A program made the position numbers and the translations under genes. The notes under the pieces were generated by a model. The model saw nothing but the letters and a program-made list of their open reading frames with translations, searched no databases and was not told the origin of the DNA. Shown here in pieces: positions 22,509 through 35,374 of a stretch of 64,000 bases of DNA; the first letter of the stretch is position 1; every line of letters starts with the position of its first letter. The DNA is from Raphanus sativus (taxonomy: Eukaryota; Streptophyta; Magnoliopsida; Brassicales; Brassicaceae): NCBI RefSeq assembly GCF_000801105.2, contig NC_079514.1:27366227-27430226 (forward strand). The letters are read 5' to 3'.

Positions 22509-23486
22509 TGATGCACCCAAAATCCAGCACGTTCCTGCTTGGTTCATGGACACGGCCCAAGATGGTGACCTTGTCGACCAGCTAGACCTAGTCGAGGTTT
22601 TCTCATCAGATTATGCCAATTCCCTTATCATCTATGCAATCTTTGATGAGCTGAATACTCAAGTGAGCTGGACTGACACTATCATGGACGAGCTGAGCAA
22701 GTTGGTTCGATCTTCCGAGCTGGTTCGACCATCAAACCACCCGAGAAGCAACACAGACATACGTTCATTGTTCGAAGCATATCTTCTAAACCATGATGTT
22801 TCTTCGCGTGAAACCACTTGGAGAATATGCTCAACTCAATTATGGAACTCCTCAAAGAAGAATCAGATCAAACGGAGTTCAGATGAGGGAGTTATGCCAT
22901 GTACAACTTAGGTGATGTTTAGTTCTCGCGAATTCAGGCATGTGTGGATCGTTCCGCGTGTGTCCATATCTTTCCCAGCATGGTGTGCACGACCTGATCA
23001 TCACAGCATGAACTTGGACACATCTGAATGAATCTGGACATCTTTATGAATCTGGACCAGTCAACATGAGGATCCGCACCTTGACCAGTCTTAGTCAAAA
23101 TTCGGAAATCTATGTCTTGTTTTCATTCATTTATATTTTCTATGTCGTCTTTTCCCACAAATGTCTTTATGTTTCTTTGACTCACAAACCTTATAAATAT
23201 GTGAGATCTCATGAATAAAAATTCACATCGATTTTTCCTTTCTTTTGAGATTTTCTCTCTTTGTTCTTGGTAGAACATTTCTAGTTTCTTGGTGAGGTTA
23301 TCTCCAAGTTTCGATCCTTCCTTTGTTGGACCGGTGCGTCACATCCGGCAACAACTGAAGTCTGGTAGTATCATCGGGCCTTCCGCAATCCGTTGTGTCA
23401 CCGTTCATCCCACCAGTTCTCAATCCTTCCAGATCTGAGTCCATATCAACCTTACCGAAAGAGTGATCCCGATTTTGGTTCTATCA
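22509..23486 (+). repeat. 3' LTR of element B
   Basis: Starts TGATGCACCC after the purine tract and ends TTCTATCA before CCGGC. TATAAATA at 23192. Confidence 0.92.
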
Positions 23487-24532
23487 CCGGCCGTCAGAAG
23501 TCTGTACTTTGCGTCTTTCCCAAGTTTTCGCGGAATGAATCGTTGAGATTCCGCGTACAAAACTCCTGTTCTTACTCCAAACTAAGATCGTCGGAAACAC
23601 TTCGGAAACTCGTAAGATATCAACGTGAAGGAAGATCTTAAATTCTTCGTGCGAAACAGTGATGGTTATCTTAAGACACCACTCATCTCAACTCTACGAA
23701 GGATTGAAGATCTTCCGAAGAAATCGTAGAAAACAACGGAAGTCCAAAGACGGCCCGAAAGGGACCAAACGCGATCGGACAGTCCGCTTACGATTATCTG
23801 AGGTAGATACGACGATTTACGTTTATCTTTACATAACAAGATAAATGCTAAATTTCCAGAAGGATAAATGTCAAGTATCCCGAAGATAAATGTCAAGTTT
23901 CCCGATAAACATGAAGGCCGACGAAAATGGAAAAAGCCTGCTTCGCGGCCCAAAAGGAGAATAGACCGTCATAAGGAGGAGTATATAAAGGAGCTTTGGG
24001 AGCGAAGGAAAGGCAGAGCAAAAATCCTAGAGGGAAAGCAAATCCGAGATTGGAGACCTAGAGAGCTCATGTTAGCTTAAGAACTTAGAATTTAGGCGGT
24101 AGACTAGCAAGGCAGGACCTAGAACGTCCGGCCGCCTCTCGTTCTATTTTCATCTTGTCCGCAGACTCATGTCTCTCTCGGAAGGATCTAACAATCCTTT
24201 TACTTAGAGTTCCGCACATAGAAACCCTAGGCATTATTCTCGACATGCCCGTTTCTATGACTAACACTCGTACTAGACGAACTCCGCCAGGCAGTTCGAT
24301 CTCTTGTTCAAACCCTTCCAACTGAACTACGTCCGACTTGATCCTCGAAAGGGGTACGTAGGCAGCCTTCCTTAAGGTCCAGTCTCAAATCTTAATAAAA
24401 CCTTTCCGCATTTATTTGATCACTTGTCGTTGGTTGTCGCAGAGAATCCGGACCTTCAGGGAAAGTTAGGTTTACTTAGCTTTCCTCCGATTTACTTAAT
24501 AAAAATCGACAGTGCGAATTTCGGTTCCCACA

Positions 24533-24550
24533 GTTTGGCGCTAGAAGGAG
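24533..24550 (+). other. Primer binding site of element A, probably tRNA-Asn
   Basis: GTTTGGCGCTAGAAGGAG follows the LTR. TGGCGCTAGAAGGAGG fits the complement of the plant tRNA-Asn 3' end as I remember it. The same sequence, inverted, follows the outer element's LTR at 48109-48124. Confidence 0.7.
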
Positions 24551-24602
24551 GGGGGGACGGATTACTCTTACTCTTACGGCCGCAAAACGCTTGATCAAAG
24601 CA

Positions 24603-24875
24603 ATGTCTGGAAATATGAAAGACAAACTCACAGCTCACATCGACGCTGGTAAAACAACTTCAGCAGTGACTGCTCCTACGACCAACGCTTATGCAAACAG
24701 TTATCTAAGATTATCATCTTACGGACAAACGTCCCGAGAACGGACCATTGCCAACCAAGTTCGGGTCCTATCAACCATGCACCCCCGTCAAAGTTCCTGC
24801 AACACGGTCCTCGGGTCCATGGACACAACCCCCCTCGTTTGGGATTATCGAGAAAGACTCCGGGAAAATTCATAA
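24603..24875 (+). pseudogene. gag start remnant of element A
   Basis: ATG at 24603, 53 bp after the primer site, opens MSGNMKDKLTAHIDAGKTTS and runs about 90 residues before ending. It lies where gag of Tat-like elements begins, but no capsid domain follows. Copy 2 (36491-36763) lacks one base near 36637 and reads a different, Pro/Thr-rich continuation. Confidence 0.5.
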
Positions 24876-27800
24876 AAAGACTTGGTAGTGGAGACGGATT
24901 CCTGCCTGCCGTATAAAACGGCTATGGTTAGCTTGAACACCAGTTGCCTTAACTATACGGGGAATTGAAATCCTTTCGGAAAAACCAGCGTCACATCAAC
25001 GGCTTTTTCTAAAGAAAAAATCGTAAAAACGTCTAAGTCCCAAGACAGCCCAAAAGGGGCCCGAATCACGGCTAAACGACCCACATACGATTTTAGGTAG
25101 GATCGAGCCCAAGGCTGATATGACGGTCTGATTACCGAGTAGAGTTTCGCCTGAAAATGTTTTTTAGAATTTCCCGGAAAAAATAAAGACTTGTTCTCCT
25201 GGAAATCGCGGAGAAACCCCAGATTACTCATGAAAGAGAAAAGCACGACTGATCGGGTTACCAATCAGCGTTTCTAATGCTAAAATTTGATAACATTTTA
25301 CGGAACACCTTTCGTAAAATAAATTCTCGAAAATATTTCACGAGACAGCTTTTGCATGATTAAACTCGACAACATTTTACAAAACAGTTTCCGTAAAATT
25401 AACTCGACAACATTTTGTGAAATAACTCGTAAAATAAAAGGTCAACAACGTTCTAAGAAACAATTCCTTGATGGGATCATGATGAAATCAATGTCCAAAA
25501 GTCTCAGAAAAACAATTAAAGAAACCTCGAGAGACTAAGTGTCGATCGAGAAATCTTTAAGAAAAACGAGAAAAACAGGCAGGTGCCGCGAGGAAGCACA
25601 GTCCCGGGCGGCTAGCACGCCCGTGCTGTCCCTAGGCGCCGGGCGGCTAGCACGCCCGTGCTGTCCCTAGGCGCCGGGCGGCTAGAACGCCCGTGCTGTC
25701 CCAAGGCGCCGGGCGGCTAGCACGCCCGTGCTGTCCCTAGGCGCCGGGCGGCTAGCACGCCCATGCTGCCTCTAGGCGCCGGGCGGCTAACGCGCCCGTG
25801 CTGCGCTGGTCGCCGGGCAACAAAACATTCGTCAAGCACGGCCAATCCTCGTAAAGATTGACCCAAATTATCCAAACTAATTTTACAAAACAATTTCCGT
25901 AAAATTAACTCGACAAAATTTTGTTGAATAACTCTCGTTAAATAAAAGCTCGGCAATATTTTACGAAACATCATTCGTGAAGTATAACAAGATCGTAAGC
26001 TTCTTGACCTGACCAGTTCGCTCATAGCTTGACGAAACAAGAAGCCCCACTCAAGTGACATCTTGCCATTCGTTTTCACTTGTCTACCCACCTTAGCCTT
26101 CTTCGAGTTTCGCCTACTTCTCCTCCCTTTGCTTCAACGATTCTGCAACGATTCTGCACTGTTCCTTCAGGTTTCATCAAAAATCGATTCTCGATTCAGT
26201 ATCAGACTTTTCGAAGACCTTTGACAATGAAACGGTAGAAGACAAAGAGGAACGGACATGAGGCAATCTCGAGTAATCAATGAGACTAAGGTACGTCCGA
26301 CATAGAAAATTTTATCAAGGTTTTAATTTTTTCGTAGGAAAGGAATGGGAACGTCTTGTAAACTGCCGTAAAATTTAGGGAACTTAGAACCTAGGTGGAT
26401 AGTCTAGCAAGATAAGTCTTAGGCATTTTCTTCCAGTTTCGTTCTATTGTTCCTTGACTGTCTAGGCAGAACGCGCAAACCGATCTAATCTCTCGAAAAA
26501 CCGAGAAACGATCGCCGCGCATCCTTGGCATACTCTTTCCGCTTCCGTGAGACTAATGGCACGACGGTGAGCTACAAAATTAACGAAATAACCTTCGGTA
26601 AAACTTCATGAGTAACCCGAAGCAACTTTCGCCAAAAAAACGAAATCAAAGCGGAAACATTTCCCGTGTAAACCACGGAAACAAGACTACTTTGACTATC
26701 TGCGATTTTCTATCTTCATGAAACCGGTCATCCATTACTTTCGTATAAACATGTTACACAAAAACAGCATAAGGAAAACCAAGATCGGTCTCATGCAAAA
26801 CGACATCGCAATACGGAAAATTACGTCCAAGCGGGAAATAACCCAAACTGAATCCGAACGTGTTCTTCGTCGATTCCTTAAACTTTATTTCCTCGGATAA
26901 AATGAAACAATTTTCATGCGACCAAAGAAAACATTATACGAAGCATCTATCGTATAACTGAAACCTAAAGTGGAAAATCGTTTCGAAAAGCCATCACCCA
27001 TAACTTGGAAAACTCCGCTATGATTGGCATGTCTATCTCGACGAACTCTATTCGGCCCTCGCCAACTACGTCTTTCCATAAAGTCCGGACCTGAATTCGG
27101 CATCACCATTAAGGACAATCGTGAACCAATATGACCTTAATGCGAAAGGATCGCGGTCTGATCGTTTACCAACTCCTTGGTTAAACGGCTGAACACAGCC
27201 TTCACGCCAAGACAAAACAGCTGAACGATCGCCGCTCCAATCACTTAAGGGCCAAACGATAATCCACGATTTGTCATAAAACGCCAAGTGACCATTACGC
27301 GAGCAACTCTGTCGCATAGCCCAAAAGCGGAAATCATGCGATAATTTCTCGTAATAAAATCAGTCCTAACAGCCATACGGTTAACGGAAAAATTTGAACT
27401 TAACATCGACTGATTAAGTTCTATACGCCCCGTAAACAAAGCATGAAAAGAAACACTCGTGACAAAGCTCCAAGAGTTATACGAGTCGTCCTTAAAATCC
27501 CGGAAGGCCAACACTTCGCGAAGCAAAGCGAGGGTAGACACTTCTCCCTGGGTCAAATATACGCGACCCTGGTCCTAATTCCTCGATCAAAATTTTATAA
27601 CTTGCACGTCCAAACTGAAACAACAGTTTCTGACTACGGACATTCGCAAAACATCTCCAAGCCGCGAACATTTGAAATGCGGCACAAGGGAAAATTAACT
27701 CGTACACATTTGAAATGTGTATGCTTGTATAATCCCACGTTTTTTGAAGAAACCGGATTTTCGAAACTCTTTACAAACACAGAAACCAAATTTTCGAAAC

Positions 27801-28576
27801 TCTTCGCAAACAAACTCGCCAATCGCTAAACGGCCTCAACAATGGATCCAGTATCCACCAAATAAATCATAAACTATTACCCGGAAACATTCCGCGATTT
27901 CTAAAAGCCCATAGTCATTTATGGCATAAGAAAATAAACTTCAAAGCACTGCGAGACGTCGCTTCGTGCCTGAACATTCGTTTTTTCGATTAAAACCTTC
28001 ATACGCCTTCTAAACGGCATCATATCGTTGTTGCTGATCACAACAAACGAACTCTAACGTCCTAAACAGACAAGCCACCTAAGGGTAGGCTCTTTTACAT
28101 CCGACAAGGATCACATAGCGCGCTATACAAAAAATCCAAATTTGGTTCACACTTCGTAAAGGAAGTAGCTCGATTCGTGCCCAGACAAATCATATAAGCC
28201 GATACCACTTCGCGGATTTTAAAACGGTACGAATCATGTTAAAATCACAAACAGGCAAAACGAAAGCCGATTTGTCATCGCACAGCCTCAGTCTGAGAGT
28301 AAACCTAGGTCTTGCCCTAAACTCAGCCTTGCTGGTATCTTAACATCTCATAGGCAAAGCGTCAACGACGCGAGATCCCAAACTTGTCTCTTCACTCAAT
28401 TATGTACGTTTTCACGAATTTTCGCGTAAATCGTAAACCGCAGGAAAATCTCGCTTTGTACAAATGACGGATACGGTGATCATCAGGGAGGCAGGAATGA
28501 GACGACAACTCACACCCTGTCCCTCTAACTTCGATAGACAGAAGTTCTGAAACGCAACATTAATATTTTATAAAGA
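24876..28576. other. Non-coding interior of element A with LTR-like remnant
   Basis: No gene is supported. 24960-26600 resembles a diverged copy of element A's own LTR: the block starting AAGTCCCAAGACAGCCC (25036), a related GC-rich minisatellite and the GGGAACTTAGAACCTAGGTG block (26377) occur in the same order as in the LTR. 26600-27850 has many short CGTAAAA/CGAAAC motifs. 27850-28570 is shared, inverted, with the outer gypsy spacer at 7992-9114. Confidence 0.65.
25605..25815. repeat. Second GC-rich minisatellite in element A
   Basis: About six units of ~35 bp containing GGCGGCTAGCACGCCCGTGC followed by TGTCCCTAGGCGCCG. It is clearly related to the LTR minisatellite but with different spacers. 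The corresponding copy lies at 37488-37700. Confidence 0.88.
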
Positions 28577-29099
28577 TTGAGCCGCAGAGTTCAACAGATG
28601 CCTGAAAAAGGCCGGGATTCGAAGCCACCAACAGCCAGTCCCGCAAATACACATCATCGCCTCTTAAACGGCCGAAACACAATCAAAATAAAAATCCCTA
28701 AAGGATTGATAAACCTAGACGCTCCCCAGAGCATCACTTCATCCTCAAAACTCACCCAAAGAAGGAACGGTCTCACCGTCGCCTCCATTGGTCGCACCAC
28801 CGCTGCATGTCTCATATGCGCTGGCTTCGCGATCCTTGACTGCCTGGTCCTGGTCCTCTGAACCCTCCGAATCCAGACAAGGGTGCACACGGATTTCAGA
28901 CCAGCGAGAATCGAGTCGAAGTTGCGAGTCTCCAACTCCTCGAGACTCTGAATCTTCTGTTGAAGACGACGGACTTTCGAGGACATATGTTCTTCTCTTT
29001 CTTCACATTAAGCAACGAACTCACGGTCTTCCCGACGTCACGTTCAAGATCGCCAATCAAAGGTGATGTGGATTTCCGCAATGAAATACTCTTTGCCAA
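28577..29099 (-). pseudogene. Antisense coiled-coil gene remnant of element A (copy 1)
   Basis: The minus strand encodes IGDLERDVGKTVSSL and, in another frame, SSKVRRLQQKIQSLEELETR, matching VGELERDLGKTASAL and EVRRLQRQIETRE of the gene at 6920-7991. An acidic tail follows. The frame is broken by small indels and the middle is shortened. It has the same antisense position before the 3' LTR. Copy 2 at about 40600-40993 has fewer indels. Confidence 0.7.
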
Positions 29100-29199
29100 N
29101 NNNNNNNNNNNNNNNNNNNNNNNNNNNNNNNNNNNNNNNNNNNNNNNNNNNNNNNNNNNNNNNNNNNNNNNNNNNNNNNNNNNNNNNNNNNNNNNNNNN
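29100..29199. other. Assembly gap (100 N)
   Basis: Exactly 100 N, a conventional placeholder for a gap of unknown size. It separates two near-identical ~11.8 kb copies. Confidence 0.99.
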
Positions 29200-30192
29200 C
29201 ATCGAAATCTGTTGAAATTGAAACTAATAAGAGATTCAGTGAAGAGAGAAGATGGGAGAAAGGGATCAGAGAAGACTACCCTGTGTGTTCAGATACTTGT
29301 TTGAGTTGAATCCATGTGTTCTTTGATCGATACTCCCAAGGTAAAGCCTGCACTTTATTTTATGTTAAGAAAATGAGGTTAGTAGAGGGGAATTGTTGGG
29401 GTCAAAAACGGTTAATTCGAAATAAACGGCCTAAAAATATTTATCGTGCGCGGACTTTCTATAAAACAAGCGTCGAAAGCAAAACAAGTTGTATAGCTTA
29501 AAAAACCTATGTTAAAGTCGATCGTTCTTGTTTTACACGATAAACTTTACGAGAAAACAACTCAGATTTAGTCGTAAAACTTCGATAATACAATCAAGAA
29601 GAACCGAGAGACATTAGGTCCGTAGCTGATATGACACGACCATACGAAAGTATACGGAAGAAACGAGAAGTAATCTAAGTTTGGACAGGCCGAACGACAA
29701 GGAATCCGCCTTTAAACTTCAAAGAGCCTGTTCTCTCAAACCGTGAGGACCCAGAAAACGAGAAAGATATCAAATCGAAGCCCTCGCCGAGATGCAGGTG
29801 TCGGGCGGCTAGCGCCCGTGCTGGCCGTGGCCGCCGGGTGGCAGCGCCCATGCTGGCCATGGCCGCCGGCGTAGCGCCCATTGCTGGCCGTGGCCGCCGG
29901 CGGCTAGCGCCCGTGCTGGCCGTGGCCGCGCGGGCGGATAGCCCCCGTACTGGCCGTGGCCGGCGGCGGCTAGCGCCCGTGCTGGCCGTGGCCGCGGGCG
30001 GCTAGCCCCGTGCTGACCGTGGCTGCCGGCGGCTAGCGTCCGTGCTGGCCGTGGCCGCCGGGCGGCTAGCCCCCGTGCTGGCCGTGGCCGCCGGTGGCTA
30101 GCGCCCGTGCTGGCCATGGCCGCAGGGGCGGCTAGCCGTGCTGGCTCGGGTCGTCGGGCGACAAGCTTCCGTCATAAGTTCTAGGCCCCGGC

Positions 30193-33100
30193 TGATGCAT
30201 CCAAAATCCAGCACGTTCCTGCTTGGTTCATGGACACGGCCCAAGATGGTGACCTTGTCGACCAGCTAGACCTAGTCGAGGTTTTCTCATCAGATTATGC
30301 CAATTCCCTTATCATCTATGCAATCTTCGATGAGCTGAATACTCAAGTGAGTTGGACTGACACTATCATGGACGAGCTGAGCAAGTTGGTTCGATCTTCC
30401 GAGCTGGTTCGACCATCAAACCACCCGAGAAGCAACACAGACATACGTTCATTGTTCGAAGCATATCTTCTAAACCATGATGTTTCTTCGAGTGAAACCA
30501 CTTGGAGAATAATGCTCAACTCAATTATGGAACTCCTCAAAGAAGAATCAGATCAAACGGAGTTCAGATGAGGGAGTTATGCCATGTACAACTTAGGATG
30601 ATGTTAGTTCTCGCGAATTCAGGCATGTGTGGATCGTTCCGCGTGTGTCCATATTTTCCCAGCATGGTGTGCACGACCTGATCATTACAGCATGAACTTG
30701 GACACATCTGAATGAATCTGGACATTCTTATGAATCTGGACCAGTCAACATGAGGATCCGCACCTTGACCAGTCTTAGTCAAAATTCGGAAATCTATGTC
30801 TTGTTTATTCATTTATATTTTCTATGTCGTCTTTTCCCACAAATTCTTTATGTTTCTTTGACTCACAAACCTTATAAATATGTGAGATCTCATGAATAAA
30901 AATACACATCGATTTTCTTATTTCTCTTTTGAGTTTTCTCTCATTGTTCTTTGTTTAGAACATTTCTAGTTTCTTGGTGAGGTTATCTCCAAGTCTCGAT
31001 CCTTCCTTTGTTGGACCGGTGCGTCACATCCGGCAACAATTGAAGTCTGGTAGTATCATCGGGCCTTCCGCAACCCGTTGTGTCACCGTTCATCCCACCA
31101 GTTCTCTATCCTTCCGGATCAGAGTCCATATCAACCTTACCGAAAGAGTGATCCCGATTTTGGTTCTATCAAGTGGTATCAGAGCCACTCTTCCGGTAAC
31201 TCTTTTTCTATCCATCTTTCTCATCTCTCCATTTCTTCTAAACACTTTTTCATCTATCTATCTTGAACCCGGGCCCCTCATTACCCCCATAAAAAAAAAG
31301 ATCTAAGTTTATGCAGTAAAAAAAAAAAAAAAGATTATATAAAAAAAAAAAGAAGAAAGTTTCAAAGTTTGTTGTTTGTGGTGTGGTGGTGGAAGAGAAA
31401 GCCTGCTGGCCGAAGAGAAATCCGGCCTTTGAGGTGGTTAAGGCGGATTCCCCTTTGAAATCTCTTATCTTTCTATCTTAAACCTTTGATCTTGCTTGGA
31501 TTTGCCCATTGGGATTCTTTGATCTGTTTTCTTAGAACCTTGAGAAGAAACTGTGTGATCACCATAAATCTGAGAGAAAACACTTGAGTGGGTGAGATTA
31601 AACAGTTAAGAGAGTGAGGAATTTTATCTACTAACTTTTGTGTTGAGATTTTCAGGTTACAATGTTTGGTCTTCACCGTAGATGTAGCAAGGAGAAGCCC
31701 CCACGACATTCTGTCTCTCAAACTCCATTTAAATCTCCTTTGAATACTTTTGATGAGTTTGTTAGTGTGCAGGAAAAGCCAAACCAAAGATGTAAAGAGC
31801 ATTCTAGACCATCTAGAGATGTGGCTGATCCAAGGAGGCGATTGCTCCAGTTTGATGTCCAAGAGTTCTGTGATAACTTTGAGAAGGGAATGATGAAAGC
31901 CCTCAAGGACATCAACCAGGTCCATAAGGAGAGCACATCCACACGTGCCCCTGTAGCTGAGCCATACTTGTTCATCAGTAAGAAAACTCAAGGTGAATCT
32001 GAAAACCATTTTGAAAAGCTTAAAGATTTTTCAGATTCTTTACCCATTTATGATGAATCTGATGAAGAGCTAATTGAAAGCTTGATCACCTGTGAGGATA
32101 AATGTGATCTTCCTTCTCTTGAACCTGAGTTTGTGTTTGAGAATGAGCAAGCTAATGTAGAACTAACTGTTTTGCAACCGGAGCTTCCGAGTAGTCTTGT
32201 TTTGTCTCCACAGGTTTTTGAGGAAGAGCCATTCAACCATCCACATCATGGACGACTTCCTGGCACTAGGACACCTTTGGATGATGATCTAGGTCCTATC
32301 TTTGATGAGGAGGACGAACCTGGTCCAATCTTTGATGAGGAAGCAACAAGCATCACATCCATAGCTATGGAGAGTCATCTATGCTTTGATCCCGGCACAT
32401 CTCCTCCCCCTTTGTCTCATGATCTTCAAAAGCACTGTGAGAACTCTGATTTGCTTAATTCTCTGCCTGAAATGTTTGTCAAGATCAGTTCTCATGATGT
32501 GACTCGTTTTGGTCTTGAAAAGATGAAAGAATTTTGTGTTTCAAAATCTGTTTTTGAAAACATAATTAATTCTTTTGAAAATTTTAAACCTGATGAACTT
32601 CTTGATCAACAATATTTTCAAAATGTCAATGGCATCAATTCTGGAATTATTTTGAGCTTTGATCAGTTCTTGGAACACAACAAAGGTTTTCATTCTCTTG
32701 AAAAGTCATTTGATCATAGTTTGCAACAAACCGATTTCTGTGCTAGAAACTCTTTTGATTCGTTTGTTTTCAAAGGAAATGACTTTGATCTGAGTTCTTA
32801 TATTCATGCACTGATCACTGATAATTTATTTGCATCCTCTTGTGCCTTGGACGGAATTTTGGTTAAGAAGTTGCTGGAACTTGAATCACTTAGAACTGAA
32901 AATGATTTTTGTGATCTTGATTCTTGTGATTATGTTTTGCAGCCTGATCTTGTGTGTTTTGGAACTGATAAAACTTGGCATCTTTTGAGATCATCTCGTG
33001 ATCAATGTGTTGTTTTGAGCCTTGATGATATTTTGGTTTACAACACATTCTTTGATAAGTCTCTTAAGTCTTTGATAAATGTTTCTCAATCTGAACTTAA

Positions 33101-35374
33101 GCTTGTGTGTTCAGATGTTGAGCAGGATATGCACTTTCTGAAAATGTCTAATATATTTGCATGTCTTGAGAAAATTCTGGTCTGTAACATCTATTTTGAT
33201 GAGCATCTTGAAAGGCTGAAATGTGTGCTACTTGTTCTTGGAAAAGATATCTTGATTTTTGATTTGAACAAGTATCTCTCTTGCACATATGATCCTGGTC
33301 TTTAAGTGTTTGTTTTGAGTATCCAGGAAAGACAGGTTCAGCCTCTGAATGAAAGAATTGATCGTGCCCAACAGCCTGAGTTTTGGAGAAGCATTGTTGT
33401 CCAAACCGGCTACCTTGGAGATACCAGCGACAGAGGTTCAGTCCACGAAGGGTATCTCGACTTTCAGAAGGTCTTTTGTCATGAAACCAATTTTCCTGGA
33501 AGGCTAACTCACCAAGGATTCTCTGAGGCTTGGAATCACTTGAAAAGCTTTTCGGATGAAAGATATATGAATTTTTCAAACCGGAGGTTCTCCAGCCCAT
33601 CTATCCGCGAGTACAAGATTTCTAAAGGAGATTCATGCCCAAGAAGGGAACGACCTGAGCCAAAACCGATCCTCCATGAACCAGAGGTGTTTCCTCAGTC
33701 AACTACCTGTCCAAACCAAAAGCACTGTAAGGATCATGGGTTGATTTTCTACTCTTCATGAAAATGTTTTGAAACCGAGAATTTCTAAGCAAAAATACAT
33801 TTTACTTGGTTGAAAAATGTTTTGCTTAAATCTTTTCATGAATTGTTTTCATTAAGCTGTGCTTTGAAAGAGATTTGGTGTAGGAACAAGCATGAACCGA
33901 AATTGCTTAGGCAAAAAGATCATTTTGATTTCATTCATGAAGAAAATCTTTTAAATTTGACATTGTCTCTTGCTTTTCCTATCAGTTTGACACCTTGGCC
34001 AAATTTTGAACTTGAGAAACCAATTTTTGGTGATCAGTTTGATTGTTTGCTGCTTGCCCACGTTCTTGATAATTTTCCTAAGAGCTTTTATTCTGTTTAT
34101 GATATCTTAAGGATAGAGAAACCCTTTGATTATTTCTTTCGCAGATTTGATGTGGTTCTCTAGTTGTTTTGAATGAACAGGATAAGCATGATCAGTTTCT
34201 AAGGAGAGAAAGCAATGATGGATGCCAAAGGACTTGGAATTACTTGTGGGAAACGAATCAAACCACCAAGGAAGTTTCTGTCCAAACTTTTCATTCACTA
34301 AATTTTCCTTGAATTTTAATTCCTTTGAATCTGATTTATTTCCTTTTGATACAGGTAAAATGGATTTGAGGACAAATCCTTTTGAAGAGGGAGAGTATGA
34401 TGCACCCAAAATCCAGCACGTTCCTGCTTGGTTCATGGACACGGCCCAAGATGGTGACCTTGTCGACCAGCTAGACCTAGTCGAGGTTTTCTCATCAGAT
34501 TATGCCAATTCCCTTATCATCTATGCAATCTTTGATGAGCTGAATACTCAAGTGAGCTGGACTGACACTATCATGGACGAGCTGAGCAAGTTGGTTCGAT
34601 CTTCCGAGCTGGTTCGACCATCAAACCACCCGAGAAGCAACACAGACATACGTTCATTGTTCGAAGCATATCTTCTAAACCATGATGTTTCTTCGCGTGA
34701 AACCACTTGGAGAATATGCTCAACTCAATTATGGAACTCCTCAAAGAAGAATCAGATCAAACGGAGTTCAGATAAGGGAGTTATGCCATGTACAACTTAG
34801 GTGATGTTTAGTTCTCGCGAATTCAGGCATGTGTGGATCGTTCCGCGTGTGTCCATATCTTTCCCAGCATGGTGTGCACGACCTGATCATTACAGCATGA
34901 ACTTGGACACATCTGAATGAATCTGGACATCTTTATGAATCTGGACCAGTCAACATGAGGATCCGCACCTTGACCAGTCTTAGTCAAAATTCGGAAATCT
35001 ATGTCTTGTTTTCATTCATTTATATTTTCTATGTCGTCTTTTCCCACAAATGTCTTTATGTTTCTTTGACTCACAAACCTTATAAATATGTGAGATCTCA
35101 TGAATAAAAATTCACATCGATTTTCCTTTCTTTTGAGATTTTCTCTCTTTGTTCTTGGTAGAACATTTCTAGTTTCTTGGTGAGGTTATCTCCAAGTTTC
35201 GATCATTCCTTTGTTGGACCGGTGCGTCACATCCGGCAACAACTGAAGTCTGGTAGTATCATCGGGCCTTCCGCAATCCGTTGTGTCACCGTTCATCCCA
35301 CCAGTTCTCAATCCTTCCAGATCTGAGTCCATATCAACCTTACCGAAAGAGTGATCCCGATTTTGGTTCTATCA
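30193..35374 (+). mobile_element. Element B, second copy (probably the same insertion)
   Basis: LTRs at 30193-31171 and 34398-35374, primer site TGGTATCAGAGCC at 31174, and CCGGC at 30188-30192 and 35375-35379. The insertion site is identical to copy 1. Confidence 0.88.
31662..34163 (+). pseudogene. Element B ORF, copy 2
   Basis: Here the N-terminal part is open from MFGLHRRCSKEKPPRHS through VHKESTSTRAPVAEPYLF, without the shifts of copy 1. A TAA at 33303-33305 ends it where copy 1 has TTA. After a further two-base loss near 33750 the C-terminal part is in another frame (33810-34163). Each copy is therefore broken at different places while agreeing elsewhere. Confidence 0.65.

Larger units (their letters stand above)
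18299..23486 (+). mobile_element. Element B: non-autonomous LTR element with one long ORF
   Basis: Flanked by CCGGC (18294-18298 and 23487-23491) inside element A's LTR. LTRs 18299-19280 and 22509-23486 are nearly identical, so insertion was recent. It has a tRNA-iMet primer site, one long ORF region and a polypurine tract GAAGAGGGAGAGTA before the 3' LTR. It encodes no protease, reverse transcriptase or integrase. Confidence 0.92.
17497..24532 (+). repeat. 5' LTR of element A, interrupted by element B
   Basis: Starts TGTTGGGGTCAAAAACGG and ends TTCGGTTCCCACA. Removing element B and one CCGGC gives about 1.84 kb. A TATATAAAG promoter-like box is at 23982. The 3' LTR (1.36 kb) is shorter because it lacks an upstream segment and most minisatellite units. 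Confidence 0.88.
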
